A stretch of 64,000 nucleotides of DNA from Verrucomicrobia bacterium CG1_02_43_26 (lineage in GTDB: Bacteria; Verrucomicrobiota; Verrucomicrobiia; Opitutales; CG1-02-43-26), in the NCBI GenBank assembly GCA_001872735.1, contig MNWT01000016.1, forward strand, positions 1 through 64,000, read 5' to 3'. Positions 47,481 through 57,185 of this stretch are shown piece by piece. The translations under genes were made by a program, and so were the position numbers. Each line of letters opens with the position of its first letter. Within the stretch, counting starts at the first letter, position 1. The notes beneath the pieces were generated by a model that was not told where the DNA came from, ran no database searches, and worked only from the letters and a program-made list of their open reading frames with translations.

Positions 47481-48650
47481 TTAGCTCTCAGTTTTTCCTA
47501 CCTGCACAACAGGTATTTCCTCGTCTAATTCAAATAACGCATCGTCCATATCTTCAATCTGCTCCACTTTCGCTTCTCCTATGATTCTTGGAGATCTCGT
47601 TTGCTCTTCTTCAACACCAAGAACATCTGCGGCCGCATAGGAAGTTTCGCTTCTATTTGCAGCATTTACAGGGCTCGTATTAATCTGTGGTATTGCTTTC
47701 GGTGCTGTCTTATTTCCTTTAACAGCTAGCTTTTGGCCAACACGTAGTTTCTTAGGATCACTAATACTATTCATCTCTTGTAAAGCACTGACACTCATAC
47801 CATAGTACGAAGCTATGCTAGAAAGGCTTTCGCCGGGCTCAACAACATGTATGTCCGATTCAGAAAAATTCATGTCAGCTGGCTTTGCAGTGCTGCTTTT
47901 TGCAGATGCTAATGCTGGCTGGCTGTTATTTGCGGATATTCCTGGTATCGTAAGTTCTTTACCGGCATAAATTGTAGCGCTCTTCATCCGGTTCGCTGTC
48001 TTAATGTCGTCTATCGATACATTGTAACGGCTTGCAATTCCTGACAACGTGTCCCCGTTACGCACTTTGTAACGCATACCTTCGCTGCTGTTCATTGCCT
48101 TCATACTGCTCTTCTGTGCGTTGTCTGTAGTCGCCGCAATGCCGGGAATTTTTAACTTTTGCCCAACTTTTAATACGCTTTGTTTATTTAGCTCGTTCAG
48201 CTCCATGATATCTACCATGGGCACGTTAAAGCGTTTTGAAATTACCCATAATGAATCACCGGATTTTACTACATATTCTGTCGACGCCGGCTCGGCCACT
48301 TTTGGCTCCACTATAAGCGCGTTCATGCTCACTTCTTTAACAGAGGTTATCGGTGTCAACAATTCTGTACTACCGGGCTTCGTTGGCTTAGCCCGCTCTG
48401 CTGTACTATCCGAGCCATTAGCGGCGGGGCGTCTTGGCACATAGCGAGTACTCGCTACCGTAGCGTTCTCCGTCTCTTGTGCCCTCACGGCTTCTTTACT
48501 CGGGCCGTACGCATTCATCGCACTGCTCTTTTCTCCGGATGAACCGCTACCGGATTCTTCTACTGTCTTGCATCCAGGCTGGACCATCAGCAAAACAATC
48601 GCTAAAACGTGAAAAACAAACACAACGCTGACTATTTTTAATATCTTCAT
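47481..48650 (-). CDS. Cell-envelope protein with three LysM domains
   Basis: The product has 389 residues with a hydrophobic N-terminus (MKILKIVSVVFVFHVLAIVLLM) followed by QPGC, which could be a non-standard lipobox or just the end of a signal anchor. Three LysM peptidoglycan-binding modules follow at about 120-167 (YVVKSGDSLWVISKRF), about 192-240 (YKVRNGDTLSGIASRY) and about 265-310 (HVVEPGESLSSIASYY), linked by Ser/Ala/Lys-rich spacers. The C-terminal 70 residues are acidic. No catalytic domain is seen, so it is probably a wall-binding or divisome-associated factor. It is embedded between murD and ftsW, which ties it to division. Confidence 0.88.
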   Translation of the reverse strand: MKILKIVSVVFVFHVLAIVLLMVQPGCKTVEESGSGSSGEKSSAMNAYGPSKEAVRAQETENATVASTRYVPRRPAANGSDSTAERAKPTKPGSTELLTPITSVKEVSMNALIVEPKVAEPASTEYVVKSGDSLWVISKRFNVPMVDIMELNELNKQSVLKVGQKLKIPGIAATTDNAQKSSMKAMNSSEGMRYKVRNGDTLSGIASRYNVSIDDIKTANRMKSATIYAGKELTIPGISANNSQPALASAKSSTAKPADMNFSESDIHVVEPGESLSSIASYYGMSVSALQEMNSISDPKKLRVGQKLAVKGNKTAPKAIPQINTSPVNAANRSETSYAAADVLGVEEEQTRSPRIIGEAKVEQIEDMDDALFELDEEIPVVQVGKTES

Positions 48651-48665
48651 AGGTTACAAAAGGCT

Positions 48666-49961
48666 TTATTTAGGTATATTGGCTTTCGATTCATGTTTCA
48701 ACCTCAAAACGATTTCTTCATAACAATTCCCTCGGTGAGCATAATTATCAAACATATCGTAACTGGTAAATCCAGGGCTAAAGACAATATCAGTCTCACT
48801 TCCTTTATATTTCTCGCTATATGCATACGCGCACTTAACTACTTCTTCTAAGGTCTTGCAAATCACGGATATCCCTCCTTTTTCTTCTATATTTTTCTGC
48901 AACTTCTCTGCTTCATCTCCTATTAAGAACGCCATTGCTATTTTATCGTAAATAGCATCAATCAACTTCTTGGTATCGAGCCCTTTACCGGCTCCTCCGC
49001 CTATCCATATAATGGGTTTCTCAAATCCTCTGAGCGCTGCTTGTGTCGCGTGGAAATTCGTTGCCTTAGAGTCGTTCCAAAAGCTCACCTCTCCTATTTT
49101 GGCTACTTTCTGCAAACGGTGTTTGGGTAGTTTAAATGCGCTGGCAGCTTCTAATAATATAGCTAATGCGTAATCTTTTTCCACCCAATACTTTCTTGCA
49201 ATGGCAAAGTTTTCGGATTGCGGGTATTTCTCAAAAATGGTTCCTGTTGGCATGTGACTCTGATCTTCAGCAATATAGAGGTTAGCGGGCATCGTTTTAT
49301 TCATTTTTTTCGCCCACTGATATACACTTTCTCCAATAATCGCTATTCCGTTTTGTAGTCGTTCGATCAGGTTCCACTTCGCGTTAAAGTATTTCTCCAT
49401 CGTCTGATGACGATCCATATGATCTTCATCAAAATTCGTCCACAAAACAGCGTCTGGCTGGAGGTATTTTAAATCTTCACTTTGAAAGGAGCTTGTCTCA
49501 CAAACAGCAACCGCTGCTTTGTCTTCAAAGTTTCTCCAAAATCCAGAGAGGGGTGACCCATTATTCCCCACCGCGATTGCTTTTTTCCCTAGCTGGCAAA
49601 GCGCCTGAGCCATAAACTCCGTCAGGGTTGTCTTCCCGTTCGTCCCCGTAACGGCTATAATCTCGCCTTGCCAAAACACCGCCGCAAAATCCATTTCAGC
49701 CAAGCAGGTGCATCCGTTCTCTCTAGCTAATTTAAGCCAGGGATGCTCTTGCGAAAACCCGGGGCTGTAAATAACTAAATTATGCTGTTTTGCTGCTATA
49801 GAATCAAATACCGAACACTCCAAACATTTTTCATCATAAACAACATACGCTGCCCCCATTACTTTCAACAGGTCAACCACAGCCTTACCCGTCACGCCTT
49901 TCCCAAAAACACCTACAGGTCTCTTCAGTAATGGCGCTATCGTTTCGGGTATTGCTAGCAT
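48666..49961 (-). CDS. murD: UDP-N-acetylmuramoyl-L-alanine:D-glutamate ligase
   Basis: MurD adds D-Glu to UDP-MurNAc-L-Ala in the cytoplasm. The 431-residue product has the N-terminal Rossmann-like domain (VGVFGKGVTGKAVVDLL), the ATP loop AVTGTNGKTTLTEFM, TNFDEDHMDRHQTMEKYFNA, the HRLQKVAKIGEVSFWNDSKA segment (MurD-type RxE/NDSKATN) and IIWIGGGAGKG. VFSPGFTSYDMFDNYAHRG ends with the D-Glu binding region. All Mur-ligase invariant residues look present. Confidence 0.95.
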   Translation of the reverse strand: MLAIPETIAPLLKRPVGVFGKGVTGKAVVDLLKVMGAAYVVYDEKCLECSVFDSIAAKQHNLVIYSPGFSQEHPWLKLARENGCTCLAEMDFAAVFWQGEIIAVTGTNGKTTLTEFMAQALCQLGKKAIAVGNNGSPLSGFWRNFEDKAAVAVCETSSFQSEDLKYLQPDAVLWTNFDEDHMDRHQTMEKYFNAKWNLIERLQNGIAIIGESVYQWAKKMNKTMPANLYIAEDQSHMPTGTIFEKYPQSENFAIARKYWVEKDYALAILLEAASAFKLPKHRLQKVAKIGEVSFWNDSKATNFHATQAALRGFEKPIIWIGGGAGKGLDTKKLIDAIYDKIAMAFLIGDEAEKLQKNIEEKGGISVICKTLEEVVKCAYAYSEKYKGSETDIVFSPGFTSYDMFDNYAHRGNCYEEIVLRLKHESKANIPK

Positions 49962-49976
49962 ATTAAAATAACGGGC

Positions 49977-51077
49977 TTATCTTAGTTTCAACGTTCCTAG
50001 TCCAATCAGGCCAAAAACAAGGGATAGTATCCAAAATCGTATGACAACTTTATTCTCATGCCAATTCTTTAGCTCAAAGTGGTGGTGTATCGGTGCCATG
50101 CGAAATATTCTTCGTTTGGTTAATTTATAACACCCCACTTGCATAATCACAGAGCTCGCTTCCATCACGAATATTCCGCCAACAATCACCAACGTAAGGG
50201 GCTCATGCACCATAAAGGCAATTGCGCCGATCAATCCGCCTAAGGCCAGCGACCCTGTATCACCCATAAACACTTCTGCCGGGTGGCAATTATACCATAA
50301 GAATACAAGTGCCGCGCCTAACACGCTACTACACACAATTGTTAGTTCGCCCGCGCCGGGAATGTATTGTATAAATAAATACTCTGATATAATGCTATTT
50401 CCGGTCACATACGCCATCACTGCGTAAACAAGCGCAACGGTAATGGTGCAGCCTATGGCTAACCCGTCCACACCGTCTGTCAAATTAATCGCGTTACTTG
50501 AGCCTGCCATCACTAAAAAGAAAAACAAAAATGCAAACCAAACGGGCATCATGTTCATCACGGGTGCTTTATAAAAGGGAACCCATAATTGGCTCATCAG
50601 GCTGTGTGATTCCGCATTCATCAGCAGGGCACCCAATGCCGCAAAGCTTAACAGTCCTTGGCCAATTAACTTCCATCTCCCGGACAATCCTTCTTTATTC
50701 TTTTTTACAACTTTCAGATAGTCGTCCGTAAATCCAATCACTGTAAGCCCTGTATAAACCAATAAGGCCACCATCACGTAAACATTCCATTCCGCGAAGA
50801 TTAATACCGTAGGCAACACGCCCAAATAAATCAACAAGCCGCCCATCGTTGGGGTATTCTTTTTTCCGGAATGTTTTTCGGCAAGCTCCCTAAACTCTGA
50901 GGCGTCTCTCACACCTTCGGCCATCTTTAACTGCTTCAATCGTGCAAATAACCACGGTGCCAATGAAAAGCACACTACCATCGTAAACGCCATCGATAAC
51001 GCGCTCCGAACAGTTATATATCGAAATAGCCGCAGCGGCCCCCACACATGCTCATAATCTGCTAAAAAACTTATCAT
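49977..51077 (-). CDS. mraY: Phospho-MurNAc-pentapeptide translocase
   Basis: MraY transfers phospho-MurNAc-pentapeptide to undecaprenyl phosphate, giving lipid I. The 366 residues contain about ten membrane helices. Family motifs are HSGKKNTPTMGGLLIYLG, GFTDDYLKVVKKNKEGLSG (catalytic Asp pair), NAINLTDGVDGLAIG (Asn and Asp of the active site), NCHPAEVFMGDTGSLALGG and APIHHHFELKNWHENKVVIRFW (triple His). It is 24 bases from murF. Confidence 0.96.
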   Translation of the reverse strand: MISFLADYEHVWGPLRLFRYITVRSALSMAFTMVVCFSLAPWLFARLKQLKMAEGVRDASEFRELAEKHSGKKNTPTMGGLLIYLGVLPTVLIFAEWNVYVMVALLVYTGLTVIGFTDDYLKVVKKNKEGLSGRWKLIGQGLLSFAALGALLMNAESHSLMSQLWVPFYKAPVMNMMPVWFAFLFFFLVMAGSSNAINLTDGVDGLAIGCTITVALVYAVMAYVTGNSIISEYLFIQYIPGAGELTIVCSSVLGAALVFLWYNCHPAEVFMGDTGSLALGGLIGAIAFMVHEPLTLVIVGGIFVMEASSVIMQVGCYKLTKRRIFRMAPIHHHFELKNWHENKVVIRFWILSLVFGLIGLGTLKLR

Positions 51078-51101
51078 ATCACTTCTTCACGCAAAAATTC
51101 T

Positions 51102-52481
51102 TCATCTCTCGTCTTGCCTTTTCGGCAACAAATTCTCCAATTGATACACACGGCTGCCTTTCAAGAATACGGATCCTTCAAATTGTGATACCGCTTCTCT
51201 CGCCATTTCCGTATTTTCATAAAATGCTACTTTTGGCGCTCCATATCCGCGTTCTTCCAATGCTTTCCTGGTAAACATCGTCTCTTTGCCGATTAACACG
51301 ACACTGTCGTTCTCTCTCAAGGGCACTTTCTTTCCAATGTCATAATGCGCGGCTTCGGATATCGACCCCACACCGGCTATCCCTCCAAGCACATACAGCC
51401 GTGGGTGTTCAGTAGGGGCAAACTCCGTAAACATTTCCAACGATTCATCAAGCGCTACAGGTAGGTTATTATAGCAATCTACGTAATAATACCGATCTCC
51501 AATCGTCACTGTCTCGCCTCTTAAATAAAGGGGCTCCCATAAACTTAATGCATCTTGTATCTTTTTTTCAAATACACCTAAATACCGCCCCGCAGCTATT
51601 GCCAAAACCATATTCGCAACCATGCCACGAATCATCGGCTTTAAGAGAAAGCTCACATGCCCCAAATCAGCGGACATAATATCAACGCCCAGTCCTGCCT
51701 TCTTCTTAGTATAACGATAGCGTATCACGCGCTCAGGGGAAATATCAGTAACCACTTCGTCTTCACGTGCTATGACGCAAATATTATCCTGTAACTCCCG
51801 AAACGCAGCCTGTTCCCAAGCACTGTTTGTCGTAAAAATGGTTCCGCCTTTTCTGGTTGCACGGGCTAGCTTGGCCTTTTCTTCCGCAATCGCCTCTATG
51901 CTCCCTAAATTATTCATATGTTGGGGGTAAACGTTTGTAACAATTGCGCAATCGGGCTCAATCATCTTCGCCAGCTTATCCATCTCGCCAACACGATCCA
52001 TTCCGGCTTCAATCACACCGTACTGCTGACCTACTAACTCCAGTTCCATTAAATTCAAGGGCACACCTAGCAGGTTATTCCAGTTAATTCGGTTAACTGG
52101 GGTTTTGGGCAATCCAAAGAAACTTCTTAACATCTCTCTTGTCGATGTCTTTCCGCAACTTCCTGTCACGCCGACTAATTTTCCGGAATACTGTTCTCGG
52201 TGTCGGTGCGCAATCACATGAAACGCTTCTAGTACATCGGACACTTTTAATTGTGGTAACGTAATCGCATCATCATATTCCTGCACAATCGCTCCCGCAG
52301 CCCCATTCTTCTGAGCACTTTCTAGAAAAGCATGACCGTCTACTCCCTCTCCTTTCAGAGCAAGGAATATATCACCTTTTTTAAGTGTCCTCGTGTCGTT
52401 AGAAAAACTTTTTAAATCATCCTGCACAACAGGGCCATACCACTTTCCTCTGGTCACGCGACTGATTTCTTCGGCTTTCAT
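51102..52481 (-). CDS. murF: UDP-MurNAc-tripeptide:D-Ala-D-Ala ligase
   Basis: MurF completes the pentapeptide by adding D-Ala-D-Ala made by Ddl. The 459 residues show VTRGKWYG and SNDTRTLKKGDIFLALKGEGVDGH in the N-terminal UDP domain, the ATP loop GVTGSCGKTSTREML, PVNRINWNNLLGVPLNLM and IEAGMDRVGEMDKLAKMI. These are followed by VDCYNNLPVALDESLEMF and the C-terminal domain. The ATG overlaps the murE stop (TAATG), a tight coupling. Confidence 0.94.
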   Translation of the reverse strand: MKAEEISRVTRGKWYGPVVQDDLKSFSNDTRTLKKGDIFLALKGEGVDGHAFLESAQKNGAAGAIVQEYDDAITLPQLKVSDVLEAFHVIAHRHREQYSGKLVGVTGSCGKTSTREMLRSFFGLPKTPVNRINWNNLLGVPLNLMELELVGQQYGVIEAGMDRVGEMDKLAKMIEPDCAIVTNVYPQHMNNLGSIEAIAEEKAKLARATRKGGTIFTTNSAWEQAAFRELQDNICVIAREDEVVTDISPERVIRYRYTKKKAGLGVDIMSADLGHVSFLLKPMIRGMVANMVLAIAAGRYLGVFEKKIQDALSLWEPLYLRGETVTIGDRYYYVDCYNNLPVALDESLEMFTEFAPTEHPRLYVLGGIAGVGSISEAAHYDIGKKVPLRENDSVVLIGKETMFTRKALEERGYGAPKVAFYENTEMAREAVSQFEGSVFLKGSRVYQLENLLPKRQDER

Positions 52482-53983
52482 TAGGATCTCGCTAACAATA
52501 AATGATTTAAAACTTCTTTTGCAACTTGCACATCATCAAAGGGTACAATTGTGTCCGCAAATTCTTGATACGTCTCATGTCCTTTACCGGCAATTAAGAT
52601 GCAGTCTCCTTTTCGCGCGTTTTCAATTGCTTTGCGTATCGCTTCCTTCCGGTCACGTTCAAAGGCAATTAAATCGGGCTTGGTCACACCCGCGCGCATA
52701 TCTTCAAATATTACTTCAACACTTTCTTTTCGTGGATTGTCAGAGGTTGCCCAACCAAAATCAGCATATTCTTGCACGGCTGCGGTCATCTTCGGTCTTT
52801 TTTGGCGGTCGCGGTTACCCCCACAACCAAACACAACAACAAGTTTTCCGGTTATAATCTTTCTCAACTCTTGCAATACATTCACGAGCGCTTCTTCCTT
52901 ATGGGCGTAATCAACAATGACTTGAAATTCTTGCCCGGCTTCCACTCGTTGCATACGCCCAGGCACCCCTAGGAATGTCGCCACTTTGCGTGCCATCGTT
53001 TCCATATCGCACCCGTTTGCCCAGCCGATCGCCATCGCGTTCACTAAATTATAAACATTGTATTTTCCTAATAGCGGGCTCTTTACAATCGTCTTTCCGG
53101 TCGGCCAGCACAGGGTAAACTCGCTACCTTCGCTTGTATACGTAATACCTTCAGCTCTTATATCACATGCGGTATTAATCCCTGTCGTTAAAATCTCAAT
53201 ACGCCCTTCCTGAGTCACTTCATCTGCTAAGCGTTTTCCATAGGGATCGTCTATACTAATAATAGCTTTGCGCATAGTGCTGCCGCCTTCCGCCATAAAG
53301 AACAGGCGTTTTGCCCTATAATAGCTTTCCATGTCTTCATGGTAATCCAAATGCTCGGGTGTCAAATTCAAAAAGGCGCCTATCGCAAAGTGCAACCTGC
53401 TCACTCTCTGCTGGTCTATCCCATGCGAGCTCACTTCCATAAGGGCTTTCTTGCAACCGCTTTTGGCCATTTCATCCAGCATTCCGCAGGTATGAATAAT
53501 CATAGGGGTTGTACGTCTGGATGCCATCGCCCGTTTCCCTAAATCATATTTCACAGTCCCTATCAAGCCAACGTCTCCTTTTTGCTCGCTGAGTAAATAC
53601 TGCGCAAGCATGGTCACGGTGGTCTTCCCGTTTGTGCCGGTTACGCCAATGAGCTCTAATCGCTCATCAGGTAGCTTATAAAAGCGTCTGGCCACTTCAG
53701 CCATCACTCGGGGGACATTTTCCGCAACTATTTTCACCGCCGGGCTAAATCCGCTCAGGGGCTTTGCGGTCACGACACCCACTGCCCCTCGGCCGATCGC
53801 CTCAGAAACAAAATCCACTCCTTTATGCTGCGTCCCTTCTACGGCAAAAAATAAACTCCCTGGAATCACTTGCCTGCTATCATCGGTTATTCTTAAAACG
53901 GGTATGGTCTTCTCTCCGAATATCTTGCACTCCGTACCTTTAAATAGCTCTTTTATGGTAAAACTTTCTTTAATTCCTGCCAT
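52481..53983 (-). CDS. murE: UDP-MurNAc-L-Ala-D-Glu:meso-diaminopimelate ligase
   Basis: MurE adds the third residue of the stem peptide. It has DDSRQVIPGSLFFAVEG, the ATP loop GVTGTNGKTTVTML, RRTTPMIIHTC, SHGIDQQRV and NLTPEHLDYHEDMESYYRAK. The specificity loop reads TSDNPRKE: the DNPR motif selects meso-diaminopimelate rather than lysine. This gives DAP-type peptidoglycan, consistent with mpl. The frame reaches back to 54040 inside ftsI. The ATG at 53983 is preferred because GAGGAG lies 6 bases before it; it overlaps the ftsI end by 14 bases. Confidence 0.95.
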   Translation of the reverse strand: MAGIKESFTIKELFKGTECKIFGEKTIPVLRITDDSRQVIPGSLFFAVEGTQHKGVDFVSEAIGRGAVGVVTAKPLSGFSPAVKIVAENVPRVMAEVARRFYKLPDERLELIGVTGTNGKTTVTMLAQYLLSEQKGDVGLIGTVKYDLGKRAMASRRTTPMIIHTCGMLDEMAKSGCKKALMEVSSHGIDQQRVSRLHFAIGAFLNLTPEHLDYHEDMESYYRAKRLFFMAEGGSTMRKAIISIDDPYGKRLADEVTQEGRIEILTTGINTACDIRAEGITYTSEGSEFTLCWPTGKTIVKSPLLGKYNVYNLVNAMAIGWANGCDMETMARKVATFLGVPGRMQRVEAGQEFQVIVDYAHKEEALVNVLQELRKIITGKLVVVFGCGGNRDRQKRPKMTAAVQEYADFGWATSDNPRKESVEVIFEDMRAGVTKPDLIAFERDRKEAIRKAIENARKGDCILIAGKGHETYQEFADTIVPFDDVQVAKEVLNHLLLARS

Positions 53984-55766
53984 GGTCATCTCCTCTCCAG
54001 GCAAACAGTTTTTTCTGGCGTTCATCAATTGGCTGAACATTTAAATACTGAATCAGCTTTTCTGCAACATTTTTAAATCTCGGGGCTGCTACAACGCCTC
54101 CATAAGCTGTTCCACTAACCTTGGCATCATCAATCACAATTGTCATAACGACTCTCGGGTTATCATATGGAAAAAACCCTGAAAAGCTCCCTATGTGGTG
54201 GCTTGTTGAGTACTTTCCATTAATAATTTTTTGGCTCGTACCGGACTTCCCGGCCACACCAAAGCCTTTAACATCAGCGCGTCTGGAGGTTCCGTTTGGT
54301 CCCACTACTTCACTTAATAGCTTTGCCATCACTTTCGCGGTTCCAACGGATAATACTCGCCTTTTCACTTCTGGCTCATAGTTCACAATCGTATTGCCCG
54401 CATCATCAAATACTCGCATCACTACTTTAGGTTTCATCAATACCCCTCTGTTCGCAATCACAGACATCGCGTAATTCACCTGCAGGGCCGTAGCTCCAAT
54501 AGCATGCCCCATAGGAAAGCGGCTAATCGTCAGCCCGTCCCAACGTTTCACATCGGCCACCATTCCGGAAACTTCCCCACCTGGTCCATATCCAAGCTTT
54601 TCACCAAATCCATACGCTTTTGCGTATTTATATAAACGGTTCTCACCGAGCAACATCCCCAAATGTGCCATTCCGCGGTTACTGGATTTCCTCACAACGT
54701 CCTCAATACTCAGTACGCCGAACTGCTTGTAATCTTTCGGCAACCGAACGATTCTTCCGTTATATTCTACTTTGCTAATACCGCAATCCACCTCATCGCT
54801 CAGTTTAGTAATCCCTTCTTCCAGGGCTGCGCTCGAGGCCACTATTTTAAAGGTCGATCCGGGTTCGTACACGTCAGATACCGATCGGTTCCTATGCGTG
54901 TCTAAATCATATTCCCAGAATTTATTAGGATCATAACTGGGGTAATTCGCCATGCCTAAAATATAGCCGGTGGTCGGCTCACTCACAATAATACTTGCCG
55001 ATTGAGGCTTCAAGTCCGCTGCAATCAGCTCCAATTCTTCTTCGATCAAGTGCTGCACTACTGAATCAATCGTCAACGCAACATGATACCCATCATGCTT
55101 TTCCACTTCTCGCACGCGAAATTGCGCCATCTCGCGTCTTTTGCCATCGCGTTCAGACTCTCTCCAGCCGTCTTGTCCCCTTAAATAAAGGTCCATGTAA
55201 TGCTCAACTCCCATCACAGCTTGTTCTTCTTTATTAACGTAGCCAAGAACATGCGCTGCTAGGTCACCGCCGGGGTATATCCGGTCAAATTTCCTGTTCC
55301 CGTAGACACCTTTAATTTTAAGAGCGGCTACTTTTTCATACAAATCTTCATCCATCATATCCACCAACTTCCGCCAGCGTATCAACCGCATCGCATCAGC
55401 ATCTCCGGCAGTCGTCCCCCATGTTTTTTGGCGTAACAATGCTGCTAGCTCTTTGTAGGGCATCTTGATTAACTTCGCCAACACTGGCCACTTAGCCTCA
55501 TCTTCTTCCAGCAACATCTGGGGATCAACGCCAAGCTCAATTACAGAGCGTGTCGTTGCCAAAACGTTCCCGCGGGCATCCACTACGTCTCCGCGACAGG
55601 CATGTATAATGTCAAACTTCTTCCTATTCGCTTCTACTATATCGTTCAAATGCTCTCTATTAAAGATATGCAAGTAGGACAATCGGCTCAAAACCGCCAT
55701 AAAGGCGATCAAGACGACTGTCCCCAAGAGTTTATATCTATAACTGGATACAAATGAGCGGTTCAT
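53970..55766 (-). CDS. ftsI: Divisome transpeptidase FtsI (penicillin-binding protein 3 type)
   Basis: FtsI crosslinks septal peptidoglycan with FtsW. The 598-residue class B PBP has a short cytoplasmic tail and one membrane helix (about 12-30, LLGTVVLIAFMAVLSRLSYL). It continues with the pedestal domain (GNVLATTRSVIELGVDP), then the penicillin-binding domain with Ser304 and Lys307 in EPGSTFK, the SSN triad in VRKSSNRGMAHLG and the KSGT in GVAGKSGTSQK. A PASTA domain is absent. The gene lies 11 bases after ftsL. Confidence 0.95.
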   Translation of the reverse strand: MNRSFVSSYRYKLLGTVVLIAFMAVLSRLSYLHIFNREHLNDIVEANRKKFDIIHACRGDVVDARGNVLATTRSVIELGVDPQMLLEEDEAKWPVLAKLIKMPYKELAALLRQKTWGTTAGDADAMRLIRWRKLVDMMDEDLYEKVAALKIKGVYGNRKFDRIYPGGDLAAHVLGYVNKEEQAVMGVEHYMDLYLRGQDGWRESERDGKRREMAQFRVREVEKHDGYHVALTIDSVVQHLIEEELELIAADLKPQSASIIVSEPTTGYILGMANYPSYDPNKFWEYDLDTHRNRSVSDVYEPGSTFKIVASSAALEEGITKLSDEVDCGISKVEYNGRIVRLPKDYKQFGVLSIEDVVRKSSNRGMAHLGMLLGENRLYKYAKAYGFGEKLGYGPGGEVSGMVADVKRWDGLTISRFPMGHAIGATALQVNYAMSVIANRGVLMKPKVVMRVFDDAGNTIVNYEPEVKRRVLSVGTAKVMAKLLSEVVGPNGTSRRADVKGFGVAGKSGTSQKIINGKYSTSHHIGSFSGFFPYDNPRVVMTIVIDDAKVSGTAYGGVVAAPRFKNVAEKLIQYLNVQPIDERQKKLFAWRGDDHGRN

Positions 55767-55777
55767 CTATCCTTCAA

Positions 55778-56206
55778 TTAGTGAATGGTTCCTAGTCCAA
55801 CTTCCTTAGCGCGTGCCTTAACAGCATCGATTAACACCTGGTCCAACTTAGCCACAGCTTTGCTTGGCGCAGTTGGCAAATCTTGTTCTAACACATTGGA
55901 ATCGCCGCGAAATGTCTCGTTCACCCAAACAACTTGGCGCGATTTAGGAGCAACCAATCGGTTTCCTATGCGCTGTATCAAGTTTTCTGGGCTGTGCGCT
56001 TTCGCTATTCTGGTATCAACAAACGCTTTCTTGCGGTCTATTTCCTGGAGCTCCATCTCGTAATACTTTATCTTGTCTGCCGAACGCGTAATCTGCTGTC
56101 GCATCCAGACCACTCCCAAGGCTCCCATTAGGGTTATTAACAGGGTCATCGTCAGCAACGTTACCGCGCCCATTCTCACATTCATTATTCTCATTGCAGC
56201 ATTCAT
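55778..56206 (-). CDS. ftsL: FtsL-like divisome protein
   Basis: This small bitopic protein has 142 residues. A membrane helix at about 15-35 (AVTLLTMTLLITLMGALGVV) is followed by a coiled-coil-like segment (IKYYEMELQEIDRKKAFVDT). FtsL scaffolds the FtsQLB-FtsWI complex. The family is poorly conserved, so the call depends on topology, length and the rsmH-ftsL-ftsI order. Its start overlaps the rsmH end by 4 bases. The C-terminal 60 residues (RLVAPKSRQVVWVNE) are longer than in E. coli FtsL. Confidence 0.75.
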   Translation of the reverse strand: MNAAMRIMNVRMGAVTLLTMTLLITLMGALGVVWMRQQITRSADKIKYYEMELQEIDRKKAFVDTRIAKAHSPENLIQRIGNRLVAPKSRQVVWVNETFRGDSNVLEQDLPTAPSKAVAKLDQVLIDAVKARAKEVGLGTIH

Positions 56207-57129
56207 ACATCTACCTCCTTTTTTAAAATTCTTAACTTCGCAGACCTGCTTCTCGGGTTCTCTGCTATCTCCGCTTCACCGGCCGTCACCGGTTTCCTCG
56301 TAACCAACTTTGCGTACCGTGTCCGTTCATCTTGAAAGCGGCTGTCCTTGCCATGCTCCGGCATCCCCGCCATGGTCTTGAAAAAGCGTTTAATAATCCT
56401 GTCTTCCAGGGAATGAAAGCTGATCACGGCCAACTTCCCGCCTAGCTTCAATTTCTTAAAGGCCACGGGAAGCGCGTTTTCAATCATCTCTAGCTCCTTG
56501 TTCACAGCCATTCGTATCCCTTGAAAGGTCTTCGTAGCCGGATGTATGCGTTTTCTCCCAAAGGGCATGTTCCCGACAACGTCACTGACTAATTCGGACA
56601 AGCTTTGGGTTCTTTCGAGCGCACCGGTTCCTCTCGCTTGAATAATCGCATCTACCACGCGTTTCCACTTCTTCTCTTCGCCGTAATCTCTTACCGCTTT
56701 CACCAGTTCGTCATAAGTGGCTTTTTCTAAAAACTCCGCCGCAGGCATCCCTTTCCTCGTATCCATCCGCATATCCGCTGCCGCATCATTGCGAAAGGAA
56801 AACCCGCGCTCAACATCATCTAATTGAAAAGAAGATACGCCTAGATCAAATAATATTCCGTCAAAATCGTTTTCTTCAATTTTATCAATCTCCCCAAAAT
56901 TAATCCCGTAAAATGTGAAGCGTTTCCCAAACTCTTCTCCAAATGTTTTTGCGCGCTCAGCTGCTTCGGGGTCCGTATCAATTGCGACTAATCTGTTTTC
57001 CCCATTTCCTTCCAAAATGGCGCGAGCATGTCCCCCACCGCCAAATGTGCAGTCCAAATAAATTCCGGGTGCTTCGTTTATTAAAAAACTAAGGACCTCC
57101 TCAAGTAAAACTGGCTTATGCTTAAGCAT
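56203..57129 (-). CDS. rsmH: 16S rRNA (cytosine1402-N4)-methyltransferase
   Basis: RsmH (MraW) methylates N4 of C1402 in the ribosomal P site using SAM. The 308 residues start KHKPVLLEEVL, with the SAM site YLDCTFGGGGHARAIL, FDGILFDLGVSSFQLDD, ERGFSFRNDAAADMRMD, TKTFQGIRMAVNKEL, and LAVISFHSLEDRIIKRFF. All family blocks are present and length is normal. It is the second gene of the dcw operon, 56 bases after mraZ. Confidence 0.96.
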   Translation of the reverse strand: MLKHKPVLLEEVLSFLINEAPGIYLDCTFGGGGHARAILEGNGENRLVAIDTDPEAAERAKTFGEEFGKRFTFYGINFGEIDKIEENDFDGILFDLGVSSFQLDDVERGFSFRNDAAADMRMDTRKGMPAAEFLEKATYDELVKAVRDYGEEKKWKRVVDAIIQARGTGALERTQSLSELVSDVVGNMPFGRKRIHPATKTFQGIRMAVNKELEMIENALPVAFKKLKLGGKLAVISFHSLEDRIIKRFFKTMAGMPEHGKDSRFQDERTRYAKLVTRKPVTAGEAEIAENPRSRSAKLRILKKEVDV

Positions 57130-57185
57130 TGATTAATAAAATGGGTACAAATTTTTTCTAGTCTTTTTTGCATATTTCTTTGGGT